Shown here piece by piece: positions 1 through 9,268 of a stretch of DNA of 64,000 nt; the stretch's first letter is position 1; each line of letters starts with the position of its first letter. The notes beneath the pieces were generated by a model, which was given only the letters and a program-made list of their open reading frames with translations, had not been told where the DNA came from and searched no databases. Both the position numbers and the translations under genes were made by a program. Source of the stretch: Aquibacillus rhizosphaerae (GTDB lineage Bacteria; Bacillota; Bacilli; Bacillales; Amphibacillaceae); contig NZ_JASTZU010000012.1 of NCBI RefSeq assembly GCF_030282825.1, forward strand, positions 1 through 64,000, read 5' to 3'.

Positions 1-1
1 G

Positions 2-964
2 GAAACCGTAGAATTGACTGAAGGTGAATCAAGTCAGTTAACAGCAACGGTAATTCCGGATACAGCAGTTAATAAAGCAGTCGCATGGGTTAGCAGTAAT
101 GAAGAAGTAGCAACTGTCGATGAAAGTGGTAACGTAACTGCAGTTAAAGCTGGTACTGCATTCATTACAGTGACTACAGCTGACGGCGGTCATATGGCAA
201 CTAGCGAAGTAACTGTAGAAGAAGCAACTGATACTACACCAGGTGATGATAGGAATGAATTAACATTAGGTGGAGATTCACAAGAGGTAGAAGCAGGTGA
301 AACATATACGGTTACAGGTACAAGTGCAAAAGTAACGATGCCAGCAGATTTACCAGTAGGAACAAAAATGAAAGTGGACACGAAAGATATTGAAGAAACG
401 AATTACGAAGGCTTAACACCATCAGGTGAACAGTTAACGTTTACGTTTGAATATCCCGAAGGATCCACAGAACCAAGTGAAAGTTTCCAATTAACATTAG
501 GTTATGATACCGGTGCTGATACGGAACAACTAGCAATCTACTACTATAACGAAGCCGAGGATAAGTGGGAGCTTCGTGGTGGTGAAGTAGATGAAGAAAA
601 TCAAGTCATAATGTTAGCAGTTCCACACTTCTCTACGTATGGTGTATTTGTTGAAACACCAGATGACGATCAAGACGGTGGAGACGGTCAACCCGGTGAA
701 GACGGTCAAGACGGTGAAGATGGCCAACCTGGTGAAGACGGCCAAGACGGCACAGATGGTGAAGCCGGAGAAGATGGCCAAGATGGTGCAGGTGATCAAG
801 CCGGAGATGATAATCAAGATGGTGATGAAGCTTCAGGAAAAGATGAAAAACTACCAAATACAGCAACCAATCTATTTAACTACCTATTAATAGGTATGAT
901 TTTACTAGTAGCCGGTGGCTTAACAGCGTTGTATGCTAGAAAAAGAAAAATGAATATGAAGTAA
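2..964 (+). CDS. Cell-wall-anchored surface protein, C-terminal part (LPxTA sorting signal)
   Basis: The reading frame is open to the left edge, so only the C-terminal 320 residues are visible and the enzymatic part, if any, is outside the window. It begins inside a bacterial Ig-like Big2 domain (about residues 1-75). Next comes a roughly 130-residue beta-rich domain ending in a HFSTYGVFVE motif, then a low-complexity acidic stretch of DGQDGEDGQ-type triplets that probably acts as a spacer through the wall. The end has a sortase signal: LPNTA, a hydrophobic segment and the basic tail ARKRKMNMK. The same four-part C-terminus ends the next gene, so the two are paralogous. LPNTA rather than LPxTG fits the class D sortase encoded at 24.9 kb. 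The pairing is inferred; the anchor architecture is seen directly. Confidence 0.85.
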   Translation, partial: ETVELTEGESSQLTATVIPDTAVNKAVAWVSSNEEVATVDESGNVTAVKAGTAFITVTTADGGHMATSEVTVEEATDTTPGDDRNELTLGGDSQEVEAGETYTVTGTSAKVTMPADLPVGTKMKVDTKDIEETNYEGLTPSGEQLTFTFEYPEGSTEPSESFQLTLGYDTGADTEQLAIYYYNEAEDKWELRGGEVDEENQVIMLAVPHFSTYGVFVETPDDDQDGGDGQPGEDGQDGEDGQPGEDGQDGTDGEAGEDGQDGAGDQAGDDNQDGDEASGKDEKLPNTATNLFNYLLIGMILLVAGGLTALYARKRKMNMK

Positions 965-973
965 GAGTAAAGT

Positions 974-1013
974 AGTGGCTTCCAAGTTTAATGACTTGGA
1001 AGCTTACTTTTTT
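974..1013 (+). terminator. Rho-independent terminator
   Basis: The arms GCTTCCAAGT and ACTTGGAAGC form a perfect 10-bp stem ten bases after the stop codon. A T-rich tail follows. Confidence 0.85.
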
Positions 1014-1050
1014 GTATTGGCGAAGATATAAGAAATACTTAGTAGATTAA

Positions 1051-1162
1051 TCAAATTCATAATACCAATCTTGTTGTCATCTATGGCAATATATAGTTGG
1101 ATGAAATCATTTCCAAACTATATATTGCCATAGATGACCGAATAAGGTAATTATGAATTTGA
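1051..1162. repeat. 112-bp near-perfect inverted repeat
   Basis: The outer arms are TCAAATTCATAA and TTATGAATTTGA. The inner arms (1076-1101 and 1112-1138) pair over about 26 bp with one bulge around a ten-base loop; a mismatched stretch separates inner from outer arms. There is no T-run and no coding capacity. It could be a small MITE-like element or a strong RNA hairpin, and nothing visible decides between them. Confidence 0.7.
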
Positions 1163-1858
1163 CTCAGATAAATATTAATAAGAATAGTTTATAAACGAAT
1201 CACATTTTTATATAAATCCTTTAAAAATGATAAATAACACACAATACTCAAAAAAATATCTACTTTAAGGAATATAGTTTCCTGCTATGATAGAAGAGAA
1301 GTGTAATATTTTTCTAACTAAATTAATTCGAAGCATTGTTAACGCTTACATTATTTTTATAACTCTATCTATTTATTAGAGTTATTGTTAATCCAAGAGA
1401 CTGTCGTCACTTCAATAATATTGCGTTGTTGATTGCAGGAAAATGTAATTATGAAAGTTATCCAATTAAGTGAAAAAGTTTCACAAACATTTTTTTATCC
1501 TTAGTTATCTCTCCCTCTTAGAAACCACAGGAATAAACACCTAAAAATATACGTAAACAGATTTAAATATCTTTTGAATTTCAAATGCATACATAATAGC
1601 CACTGTTATATTATCTCCTAGTTTATTAAAGGAAGAATTTCAATATATATAGTTGATTCGTGACTTTTATTTGGAGGAGGTGAGGCCTGTAAATAGTCCA
1701 ATTCAGTATTTCTACAATAGAGCATTCAAATTAATTAAGCGCTTTCAATAGGGTTCGATTTAGTTTTAGATAAGTGTGGTTTTCAAGATGCAAATATTTA
1801 TTAATGAAACAAAACCAAAACCAAGTTCTTATGTTGCTAATCAAGGAGGGGGAAAGGT
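1163..1858. other. Intergenic region upstream of the GH43 gene
   Basis: About 700 bases of AT-rich sequence without a convincing gene. It contains the catabolite-type operator described separately. A purine-rich GGAGGAGG at 1673-1680 is followed by only a 23-codon frame that I do not regard as a gene. The long leader before the large surface enzyme may carry its promoter, but no clear -35/-10 pair stands out. Confidence 0.5.
1734..1747. promoter_or_regulatory. Candidate CcpA (cre) operator
   Basis: On the minus strand the site reads TGAAAGCGCTTAAT, which differs at about one position from the usual cre pattern TGWAANCGNTNWCA. It lies 112 bases upstream of a polysaccharide-degrading enzyme gene, a typical target of carbon catabolite repression. 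The match is seen; CcpA control is inferred. Confidence 0.5.
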
Positions 1859-4800
1859 ATGAAGTTTAAAAAGCAGATTTCCATATTGATGTGTGTGTTA
1901 ATGTTTTTTTCATTACTTCCGACAAAATCGATGCTAGCAGATGAAATTGAAAGTGGTGAAAGTATGGAAGGTAGTTTGATTGCCCACTATGATATGTCAC
2001 AAGCTGATGGTAAATTAACGGATGTTACAGGTAATGGATTAGATGCAGAATATGTTGGTTTTGAGGAAGATGATTTCATTACTGAACAAGATGATACCAT
2101 TCTTAATTTTACTGGAGACAAGTCCAAATATGTAAAACTACCATCAGGACTTATTGAAGATGAAACATTTTCAATTGAAACAACTTTTAGTACAAGCACG
2201 AACGCTAACCACTGGCTTTATACTCTAGGAACAAAAGAAGCAGAATATCCCAATGTAAATAATTATGTCTTTTTAAACCCGAAACAGGGTGATGGAACTG
2301 TTCGTTTCGGGATTAAAGATGATGCAGATGAACTGCTGTTCCAAGATGCTACACTCCAATCAGGAGAATATAGTACATTCACAGCTACATTTGCGGATGG
2401 AAATATATCAATTTACATTAATGGAGAACCTGTAGGAACACTTCCTCATACATACTCTGTTACGGATATACTTTCAAACGGTGTAGATGCAGAGGACTTT
2501 ATTGGATATATTGGGAGATCGTTGTACACACCTGATCCAGCATTTACTGGTCAATTAGCTGATTTTAAAGTGTACAACTATACATTATCAGAAAAAGAGG
2601 TTAGACAGAACGCTGGATTATCTGAACTAACTGATGAAGAGATCTTTCAAAACGCAGTCGATAACCTGGAAATTCCAAATGCAAATGATGTTCGAGGTAA
2701 CATTACGTTGCCTACAAGTAATGACGATGGTGTAACCTTTGCTTGGGTGTCATCTGAGCCATCAATCGTTATGGATGAAGCAACTGGACCTAATGGTGAA
2801 ATTCCAGCGGGTGTGGTAATAAGACAGGATTCAGATACACAAGTGACAGTAACAGCTACAATTACGTATAAAGATATGAGTGAAACAAAGGAAATTCCGC
2901 TTATTGTAAAAGCAAAAGCAGCAGAAGAAGAAGAGGACTATGATGCATATTTAATGACACATTTCACTGGCGAAAGCTCAAATGGAGAGCAGATTTATTT
3001 TGCGGGCAGTGAAGATGGTTTAAATTGGGAAGATTTAAATCAAGGGTCTCCGGTATTGACATCTGACATAGGGGAGAAAGGGGTTCGGGATCCTTACATT
3101 TTACGTTCACCTGAAGGCGACAAATTCTACCTTATAGCGACCGATTTAAGAATCGCAAGTGGTAAAGGTTGGGATGTAGCGCAAAGATCAGGTAGTAAGT
3201 CAATTATTGTATGGGAATCAACGGATTTAGTAAATTGGTCTGAACCACGAAAGGTTGAAGTAGGCTTACCAAATGCTGGATGTGTTTGGGCTCCAGAAGC
3301 AATATATGATGAAGAGACTGGTGAATATATTGTATTTTTCGCTTCTAGATTGGTAGATGAAAATGGCGATCTTAGTCTTCAGGATGTTTACTATGTGAAG
3401 ACAAGAGATTTCTACACATTTACTGAACCACAAATATTTATTGACCGATCAGATCGACATATTATTGATACAACGATTATAGAAGATGATGGTATGTATT
3501 ATCGTTACTCAGCTGATGGTCAAATAACAATAGAAAAAACTGATACATTATTAGGTGATTGGACGGAGGTTGGTGCATTTACTTGGGATGAGATCAGAGG
3601 TAACGCAGTAGAAGGTCCATTAATTTTTAAATTTAATGATCGAGATGAGTGGAATCTAATGGTCGATCAATATTCAACAGGGGAAGGATATCTTCCGTTA
3701 ATTTTATCTGATCTTTCAGTAGATGAATTTGAAATAGCTTCTGGCTCTCTAGGCACGAATAGAAAGAGACATGGATCTGTCCTAACTGTTACACAAGAAG
3801 AATATGAGGCAATCCAGGCTGAATGGGGAGAGTTGGATACACCAAATCCTGTTGATCCAGAACAAGAAGAACCAATTTTAGAGTATAACTTTGATAAAAC
3901 AAGTTCAGAGGAAACTATTGAAGACGATTCAGGAAATGAAAATGATGGAACTTTAAATGGGAATGCAGCTTATGTTGCGGATGAAGAAAAAGATTCACAA
4001 GTATTATATTTGGACGGTACGGACAATACATTTGCAGCTTTCCCACAAGGTTTCTTCGATGGAAGAGATACCGTATCCATTTCGATGGATATTAAAGCAG
4101 AAACTGTATCTGGAAACTTCTTTACGTTTGCCATAGGGAAAGATAGTGACAGGTATATGTTCTTAAGAACTAGAGATACTGAAATAAGAAATGCTATTAC
4201 GGAAAATACTTGGGAGAACGAACAAGAAGTGAAATCTAGCACTTCTTCTATAAAAGATAAGTGGATGAATATTAATCTTGTCATTACACCAACTAGTATG
4301 AAGATGTATAAAGATGGAAGATTACTAGATGAAAATAATGATGTAACTACATCAATGTCTGATTTAGGTACAGATTTATTAGCGTATCTAGGGAAATCTT
4401 TCTATTCGGCGGATTCATACTTTGAAGGTTATTTTGATAATGTGAAAGTATTTAACCGTGCTCTTTCAGAAGAAGAAGTTCAAGAAATGGCACTACCTTC
4501 AACAGGAATTGTTAGCTTTGAAATACCAGGACAAAAAGGGCAAACCCAATATGATTCAGATGAAAATACAATTTCACTTGGCTTTAAAGGTAAAGGTACT
4601 GAAGTGACAAATTTAACACCAACAATAGATGTGTTACCTGGTTCAACTGTAAACCCAGCATCAGGTGAAGCACAGGACTTTACTAATCCTGTCACGTACA
4701 CAGTTACTGATGAAGAGGGGAACAAACAACAATGGACTGTTAGTGTGGAAATGTATCCTGAAGGAACATTACCTGGTCTCTATGCCGACCCACAAATCTA

Positions 4801-6628
4801 TGTTCATGGTGATACTTATTATATGTATCCAACAACAGACGGATTTGAAAGTTGGTCTGGGACACAATTCAAAGCCTTTTCATCAAAGGATTTAATAAAC
4901 TGGGAAGATCATGGTGTAATTGTTGACCTTGCTACTGATGATGTCGAGTGGGCGACTGGAAATGCTTGGGCACCAGGATTTGCTGAAAAAGATGGATATT
5001 TTTATCACTATTCCTCTGCCAATCAACAGATAGGTGTAACGAAATCTTCATCTCCTACAAGTGGGTTTGAGGATCCGTTAGGTGAACCGCTCATTCCAAG
5101 AGGACAATATTCGGGACAAGCGATTGACCCGTATGTATTCACAGATGATGATGGCGAGTCCTATTTATACTGGGGCAATGGATCTCTTTGGGGAGCCAAA
5201 TTGAATAAAGATATGATTTCGCTTGCCGAAGAACCAGAGAATATGACTCCAGCCAATTTCAGAGAAGGTGCCGTTGTATTTAAACGCAATGGAACATACT
5301 ACTTAATGTGGTCAGAAAATGATACAAGAGATGAGGATTATCAAGTTGCGTATGCAACAGGGGACTCTCCATACGGACCTTGGAAAAAGCATGAAGTAAT
5401 TTTGAGTAAAGATTTAGATCAAGGTATTAAAGGACCAGGTCATCACTCGGTATTAAATGTACCAAATACAGATGACTATTATATTGTTTATCATCGTCAT
5501 GCAATTCCTGATGGTAACGGATTTAACCGAGAAGTAATAATTGATGAAATGAATTTTAACGAAGATGGAACTATTAAACAAGTACAACCGACTTTAGAAG
5601 GTATTACTGAACCAGTGTATATTCCTGGTACAGAAGTTGACGTAACCGGTGTAACTGTTAGTCAAGAAGATGTAACGTTAACTGAAGGTGAAACAACGCA
5701 GTTTACAGCAAACGTCACCCCTGAAAATGCAACAAACAAAAATGTTATATGGACAAGTAATGATGAAAATGTTGCAAAAGTTAGTGATGGCGGGACAGTA
5801 ACAGCAATAGAGGAAGGTTTAACAGTAATCACTGTTACTACGGAAGATGGTGGATTTACTGCTACTACAGAAGTAACTGTTCAAGATCAAAGTAATGGGG
5901 AAGAACCAATAGAAATAATACCCGGCCAAGATTTACAAGAAGTAGCAGCAGGTAAGACTTATACCATTTCTGGCACAAATGCGAAAATAACTATGCCAGC
6001 AGACTTACCAGTAGGAACGAAACTAAAAGTAGAAATAAAAGATGTAGAAGAAACAAACTATGATGGGCTCGTACCATCTGGCGACAATTTAACCTTTACA
6101 TTTGAATTTCCAGAAGGTTCAAAAGCACCAAATAGTGATTTTTCATTAGTAATGGGTTATGACGAAGGTGGAGATGCAGCTGGTGTAGCAATCTATTATT
6201 ACAATGAAGATACTCAAACATGGGAAGAGCGTGGTGGAAACATAGACGAAGAAAATCAAACCATAACCATAGCTGTTTCACACTTCTCCACATACGGTGT
6301 GTTTGTAGAGGCTGAACAAACTCCTGGAGAAGGCGGCCAAGATGGTGAAGATGGCTCAGATGGGTCAGATGGACAAGACGGTAAAGATGGCGAGGATGGC
6401 GCAGATGGTGAAAATGGGCAAGACGGTGAAGATAGTCAGGATAATACAGATGGTGAAGGTGTTTCAGCCGGTAAAGATAATCAAAATGGTGATGGAACTT
6501 CAGGGAAAGATGAAAAACTACCAGATACCGCTACGAATCTATTTAACTATTTATTAATAGGAATGATTTTACTAGCAGTTAGTGGTTTAACAGTTCTGTA
6601 TGCTAGGAAAAGAAAAATGAATATGTAA
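1859..6628 (+). CDS. Giant cell-wall-anchored double GH43 glycosidase (arabinan/xylan-type)
   Basis: A secreted, wall-anchored enzyme of 1589 residues. The order is: signal peptide (1-28); LamG-like carbohydrate-binding module (about 38-250); Ig-like domain (252-352); first GH43 beta-propeller (about 360-657) with the catalytic Asp in VRDPYI and a candidate Glu in VEGPLIF; second LamG (665-880); DUF5018-like linker (881-968); second GH43 (970-1253) with YADPQ, IDPYVF and REGAVVF, matching the Asp/Asp/Glu catalytic set. A Big2 domain (1260-1343), a beta-rich domain ending HFSTYGVFV, an acidic DGxDG spacer and the LPDTA sorting signal with hydrophobic segment and basic tail follow. GH43 enzymes mostly remove or cleave alpha-L-arabinofuranosyl or beta-xylosyl units; the exact substrate cannot be read here. 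The start follows AGGAGGGGG. The C-terminal quarter is shared with the preceding gene. Confidence 0.88.
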   Translation: MKFKKQISILMCVLMFFSLLPTKSMLADEIESGESMEGSLIAHYDMSQADGKLTDVTGNGLDAEYVGFEEDDFITEQDDTILNFTGDKSKYVKLPSGLIEDETFSIETTFSTSTNANHWLYTLGTKEAEYPNVNNYVFLNPKQGDGTVRFGIKDDADELLFQDATLQSGEYSTFTATFADGNISIYINGEPVGTLPHTYSVTDILSNGVDAEDFIGYIGRSLYTPDPAFTGQLADFKVYNYTLSEKEVRQNAGLSELTDEEIFQNAVDNLEIPNANDVRGNITLPTSNDDGVTFAWVSSEPSIVMDEATGPNGEIPAGVVIRQDSDTQVTVTATITYKDMSETKEIPLIVKAKAAEEEEDYDAYLMTHFTGESSNGEQIYFAGSEDGLNWEDLNQGSPVLTSDIGEKGVRDPYILRSPEGDKFYLIATDLRIASGKGWDVAQRSGSKSIIVWESTDLVNWSEPRKVEVGLPNAGCVWAPEAIYDEETGEYIVFFASRLVDENGDLSLQDVYYVKTRDFYTFTEPQIFIDRSDRHIIDTTIIEDDGMYYRYSADGQITIEKTDTLLGDWTEVGAFTWDEIRGNAVEGPLIFKFNDRDEWNLMVDQYSTGEGYLPLILSDLSVDEFEIASGSLGTNRKRHGSVLTVTQEEYEAIQAEWGELDTPNPVDPEQEEPILEYNFDKTSSEETIEDDSGNENDGTLNGNAAYVADEEKDSQVLYLDGTDNTFAAFPQGFFDGRDTVSISMDIKAETVSGNFFTFAIGKDSDRYMFLRTRDTEIRNAITENTWENEQEVKSSTSSIKDKWMNINLVITPTSMKMYKDGRLLDENNDVTTSMSDLGTDLLAYLGKSFYSADSYFEGYFDNVKVFNRALSEEEVQEMALPSTGIVSFEIPGQKGQTQYDSDENTISLGFKGKGTEVTNLTPTIDVLPGSTVNPASGEAQDFTNPVTYTVTDEEGNKQQWTVSVEMYPEGTLPGLYADPQIYVHGDTYYMYPTTDGFESWSGTQFKAFSSKDLINWEDHGVIVDLATDDVEWATGNAWAPGFAEKDGYFYHYSSANQQIGVTKSSSPTSGFEDPLGEPLIPRGQYSGQAIDPYVFTDDDGESYLYWGNGSLWGAKLNKDMISLAEEPENMTPANFREGAVVFKRNGTYYLMWSENDTRDEDYQVAYATGDSPYGPWKKHEVILSKDLDQGIKGPGHHSVLNVPNTDDYYIVYHRHAIPDGNGFNREVIIDEMNFNEDGTIKQVQPTLEGITEPVYIPGTEVDVTGVTVSQEDVTLTEGETTQFTANVTPENATNKNVIWTSNDENVAKVSDGGTVTAIEEGLTVITVTTEDGGFTATTEVTVQDQSNGEEPIEIIPGQDLQEVAAGKTYTISGTNAKITMPADLPVGTKLKVEIKDVEETNYDGLVPSGDNLTFTFEFPEGSKAPNSDFSLVMGYDEGGDAAGVAIYYYNEDTQTWEERGGNIDEENQTITIAVSHFSTYGVFVEAEQTPGEGGQDGEDGSDGSDGQDGKDGEDGADGENGQDGEDSQDNTDGEGVSAGKDNQNGDGTSGKDEKLPDTATNLFNYLLIGMILLAVSGLTVLYARKRKMNM

Positions 6629-6637
6629 TAAAATGAG

Positions 6638-6675
6638 CTAGCTTTCAAGTATTATACTTGAAAGCTAGTTTTTTT
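6638..6675 (+). terminator. Rho-independent terminator
   Basis: CTAGCTTTCAAGT pairs with ACTTGAAAGCTAG around a five-base loop, followed by seven T residues. It closes the GH43 gene. Confidence 0.9.
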
Positions 6676-6804
6676 AAGAGCTAAGAGATGTCTAGTTCCA
6701 GCGTCCACCCACGCAGATTTTCGTCTTTTATAATTACATGATCCAGTCATCAACAACGAAACATTTTGATTCAATTGGTTGTGTGAAATGGATTAAATAC
6801 ATAG

Positions 6805-7254
6805 TTATAATTTTAAGCCACTACGACTCTTGAATCGACGTAATAAAATATGACTCTCAACACGCGTAATGCCCTTCAATGCATATAACTCCTCATTGAT
6901 GAAACTTTCTAGTTGAGTAAAATCGTTAACGAGCACATGCATATGGAGTGTACTTGGGCCTGTCATTTGATAACAACTTGCAACAGCGGCATGATTTACT
7001 AAGTTTTCTGCAACTTCGACTAAGTAGGAAGGCTCACAATCGACCTCAAAAAAAGCAGATACGCTTTTGCCGACTTTCTCGCTGTTAACGACACAGGTGA
7101 ACTTTTCGATAATGCCTTCGTCCGTTAATTGATTGACACGCGAACGGACAGCAACACGTGATAGATCTAATTCTTTACCTATATCTGTATAGGAAAGCCT
7201 TCCATCCTCAACTAGTAATTCCAGTATTTTATTATCTATTTCATCAAGTTTCAT
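6805..7254 (-). CDS. ywrC: Lrp/AsnC-family transcriptional regulator (YwrC-like)
   Basis: A 149-residue protein of typical Lrp/AsnC length. Residues 1-60 form the AsnC-type helix-turn-helix, starting LDEIDNKILELLVEDGRLSY. Residues 65-140 form the RAM effector-binding domain, ending in a beta-strand with RRFKSR. Such proteins are DNA-bending regulators that sense amino acids or related metabolites as multimers. It is transcribed divergently from a gamma-glutamyltransferase and a chromate-transporter pair, the arrangement of the ywrC-ywrD-ywrB-ywrA region of B. subtilis. Control of those genes is therefore likely but inferred. The 374-base divergent spacer holds a palindrome that may be its operator. 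Confidence 0.85.
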   Translation of the reverse strand: MKLDEIDNKILELLVEDGRLSYTDIGKELDLSRVAVRSRVNQLTDEGIIEKFTCVVNSEKVGKSVSAFFEVDCEPSYLVEVAENLVNHAAVASCYQMTGPSTLHMHVLVNDFTQLESFINEELYALKGITRVESHILLRRFKSRSGLKL

Positions 7255-7628
7255 ACTTTTCCCTACTTTCTATATTTATCGATTTAACTCGGTGATAGTA
7301 GCTTCTATTAAACATAGATGTTTATAATTAGTTCTTTTTCTTTATTTTATATTATTGTTCAGATATAATGAAGTATATTATACCATTTGTTAACAAATTT
7401 TATTAATTTTATTAACAAACGAATATAAATATTGCCTCTTGAATATTAATATAACGAATAGATGCGTGTTTTATTAACAATTTGATTATAAAAGGAAAGC
7501 GCCTAGCCCTTGAGTCCATGCTTAATCTAAGATAAACACAAAGTACAGGATTAATACCACTAAAACAAACTGCTTTTCTAGTTTAGCTTTAAAAATGATT
7601 GAAATTATTACTTAGGGGGAGATTGAAA
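7255..7628. promoter_or_regulatory. Divergent promoter region with palindromic candidate operator
   Basis: The spacer between the Lrp-type regulator and the gamma-glutamyltransferase is very AT-rich. It contains the perfect 14-bp palindrome ATTTGTTAACAAAT at 7385-7398 and a further half-site ATTAACAAAC at 7411-7420. These are plausible targets of the divergent regulator. A fragment GCGCCTAGCCCTTGAGTC near 7500 and CTAGTTCCAGCG near 6690 resemble an intergenic repeat I have seen in other Bacillaceae; this last point is from memory and weak. Confidence 0.45.
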
Positions 7629-9248
7629 ATGTTGAATTTATCATTTGATCCGTTAGCTTATCCTTATCCTTCGCAACGAATGACTACGGTAGCTAACCGA
7701 GGCATGGTTGCAACATCACAACCATTAGCTGCTCAAGCTGGATTAGATATATTAAAAAAAGGCGGAAATGCCATTGATGCAGCTATTGCAACAGCTGCTA
7801 CGTTAACGGTTGTGGAACCAACTTCTAATGGAATTGGTAGTGATGCATTTGCGCTTGTTTGGACAAAAGGTGAACTGCACGGGTTAAACGCTAGTGGACC
7901 TGCTCCAAAAGATATTTCAATTGAAAAGGTTAAAAAAAGCGGACATGAAGAGATTCCATTGTATGGCTGGACCCCAGTTACGGTTCCGGGTGCTCCTTCA
8001 GCATGGGCAGCGTTGTCAGAACGGTTTGGAAAGCTATCTTTAGCCGAAACATTACAACCAGCCATTGATTATGCGGAAAGTGGCTATCCGATATCCCCAA
8101 CCTTAGGATATTACTGGAACAAATTATTTAATAAATACAAAAAAGAGTTCCAAGGGAAAGAATTTGAACAATGGTTTAACACATTTGCACCAGAAGGAAG
8201 AAGTCCACAAGTAGGTGAGATTTGGAAGTCACCTGTTCATGCTAAAACATTGCTTTCCATTGCTGAAACGAAAGCCGAGTCTTTCTACAGAGGTGAAATT
8301 GCAGATAAAATAGCTCAATCCTCAAAACAGTATAATGGTTATCTTACGAAGCAAGACCTAGCTAACTATCAACCGGAATGGGTTAAACCAATCTCAGTAA
8401 ACTATCGTGGCTATGATGTGTGGGAGATTCCGCCAAATGGCCAAGGGCTGATTGCGCTTCTTGCATTAAACACAGTAAAGGGATTCCAATTTGATCAAAA
8501 AGAATCGGTTGATACATACCATAAACAAATCGAGTCTATGAAACTAGCATTTACTGATGGAAAAAAGTATATTACCGATGAAAAATTCATGTCAGAGCAA
8601 GTAGAGAATCTCTTGTCAGACGATTATGCAGCAGAACGTCGTCAGTTAATTGGTGATAAAGCATTAACACCTAAACCTGGCACTCCTCCACAAGGTGGTA
8701 CCGTTTATTTAGCGACTGCTGATTCAGAAGGTAACATGGTCTCCTTTATCCAAAGTAACTACCATGATTTTGGATCAGGTATCGTGGTTCCTGGTACGGG
8801 TATTGCTTTACAAAATCGCGGGAAAAACTTTTCGCTTGATCCAAATCATGAAAATGCCTTGGCTGGTGGAAAAAGAACGTATCATACGATTATTCCGGGG
8901 TTTTTAACAAAGAATAAGGAGGCAATAGGACCGTTTGGTGTAATGGGTGGATTCATGCAACCACAAGGCCATATGCAAGTAATTATGAATGCGGTAGATT
9001 TTCATTTAAATCCACAAGCGGCATTAGACGCACCAAGGTGGCAGTGGGTCGAAGAAAAGCGTATCCTCGTTGAACCTCATTTTCCAGTTGATATTTCAAG
9101 AGCTTTGGAACGCATGGGGCACGAAGTAGAGGTCATACTAGATAAATATACATTCGGCAGAGGTCAAATCATTTGGCGTGACAATCAAACTGGAACTTTG
9201 TATGGCGGAACTGAATCTCGTACAGATGGAACAATTGCCTCCTATTAA
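7629..9248 (+). CDS. ywrD: Gamma-glutamyltransferase-family protein (YwrD-like)
   Basis: A 539-residue member of the GGT family, which are N-terminal-nucleophile hydrolases that transfer or hydrolyse gamma-glutamyl groups and mature by self-cleavage. The new N-terminus would be Thr358 in GGTVYLAT, giving a large chain of 357 and a small chain of 182 residues. The usual N-terminal motif is present (GMVATSQPLAAQAGLDILKK, then GGNAIDAAIA). No signal peptide is visible, unlike secreted Ggt, which fits the YwrD branch. I chose the ATG at 7629, behind AGGGGGAG, over an upstream TTG at 7599. The chromate-transporter pair follows directly. A role in glutathione or gamma-glutamyl amine breakdown is an inference. 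Confidence 0.85.
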   Translation: MLNLSFDPLAYPYPSQRMTTVANRGMVATSQPLAAQAGLDILKKGGNAIDAAIATAATLTVVEPTSNGIGSDAFALVWTKGELHGLNASGPAPKDISIEKVKKSGHEEIPLYGWTPVTVPGAPSAWAALSERFGKLSLAETLQPAIDYAESGYPISPTLGYYWNKLFNKYKKEFQGKEFEQWFNTFAPEGRSPQVGEIWKSPVHAKTLLSIAETKAESFYRGEIADKIAQSSKQYNGYLTKQDLANYQPEWVKPISVNYRGYDVWEIPPNGQGLIALLALNTVKGFQFDQKESVDTYHKQIESMKLAFTDGKKYITDEKFMSEQVENLLSDDYAAERRQLIGDKALTPKPGTPPQGGTVYLATADSEGNMVSFIQSNYHDFGSGIVVPGTGIALQNRGKNFSLDPNHENALAGGKRTYHTIIPGFLTKNKEAIGPFGVMGGFMQPQGHMQVIMNAVDFHLNPQAALDAPRWQWVEEKRILVEPHFPVDISRALERMGHEVEVILDKYTFGRGQIIWRDNQTGTLYGGTESRTDGTIASY

Positions 9249-9268
9249 TTTTAAAGGAATTGATAATA

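Noticed and set aside
633-866. Minus-strand frame rich in His and Leu
   Set aside because: It is the antisense reading of the DGxDG spacer repeats; the periodic codons keep all frames open.
1680-1751. 23-codon GTG frame behind GGAGGAGG
   Set aside because: The start overlaps its own ribosome-binding site, leaving no spacing, and the peptide has no feature of note.
6342-6557. Plus-strand frame rich in Met, Lys and Val
   Set aside because: An out-of-frame reading of the same kind of spacer repeats in the GH43 gene.
9260-9268. Upstream TTG start for the first chromate-transporter gene
   Set aside because: The ATG at 9269 has a better distance to AAAGG; the choice changes three residues only.
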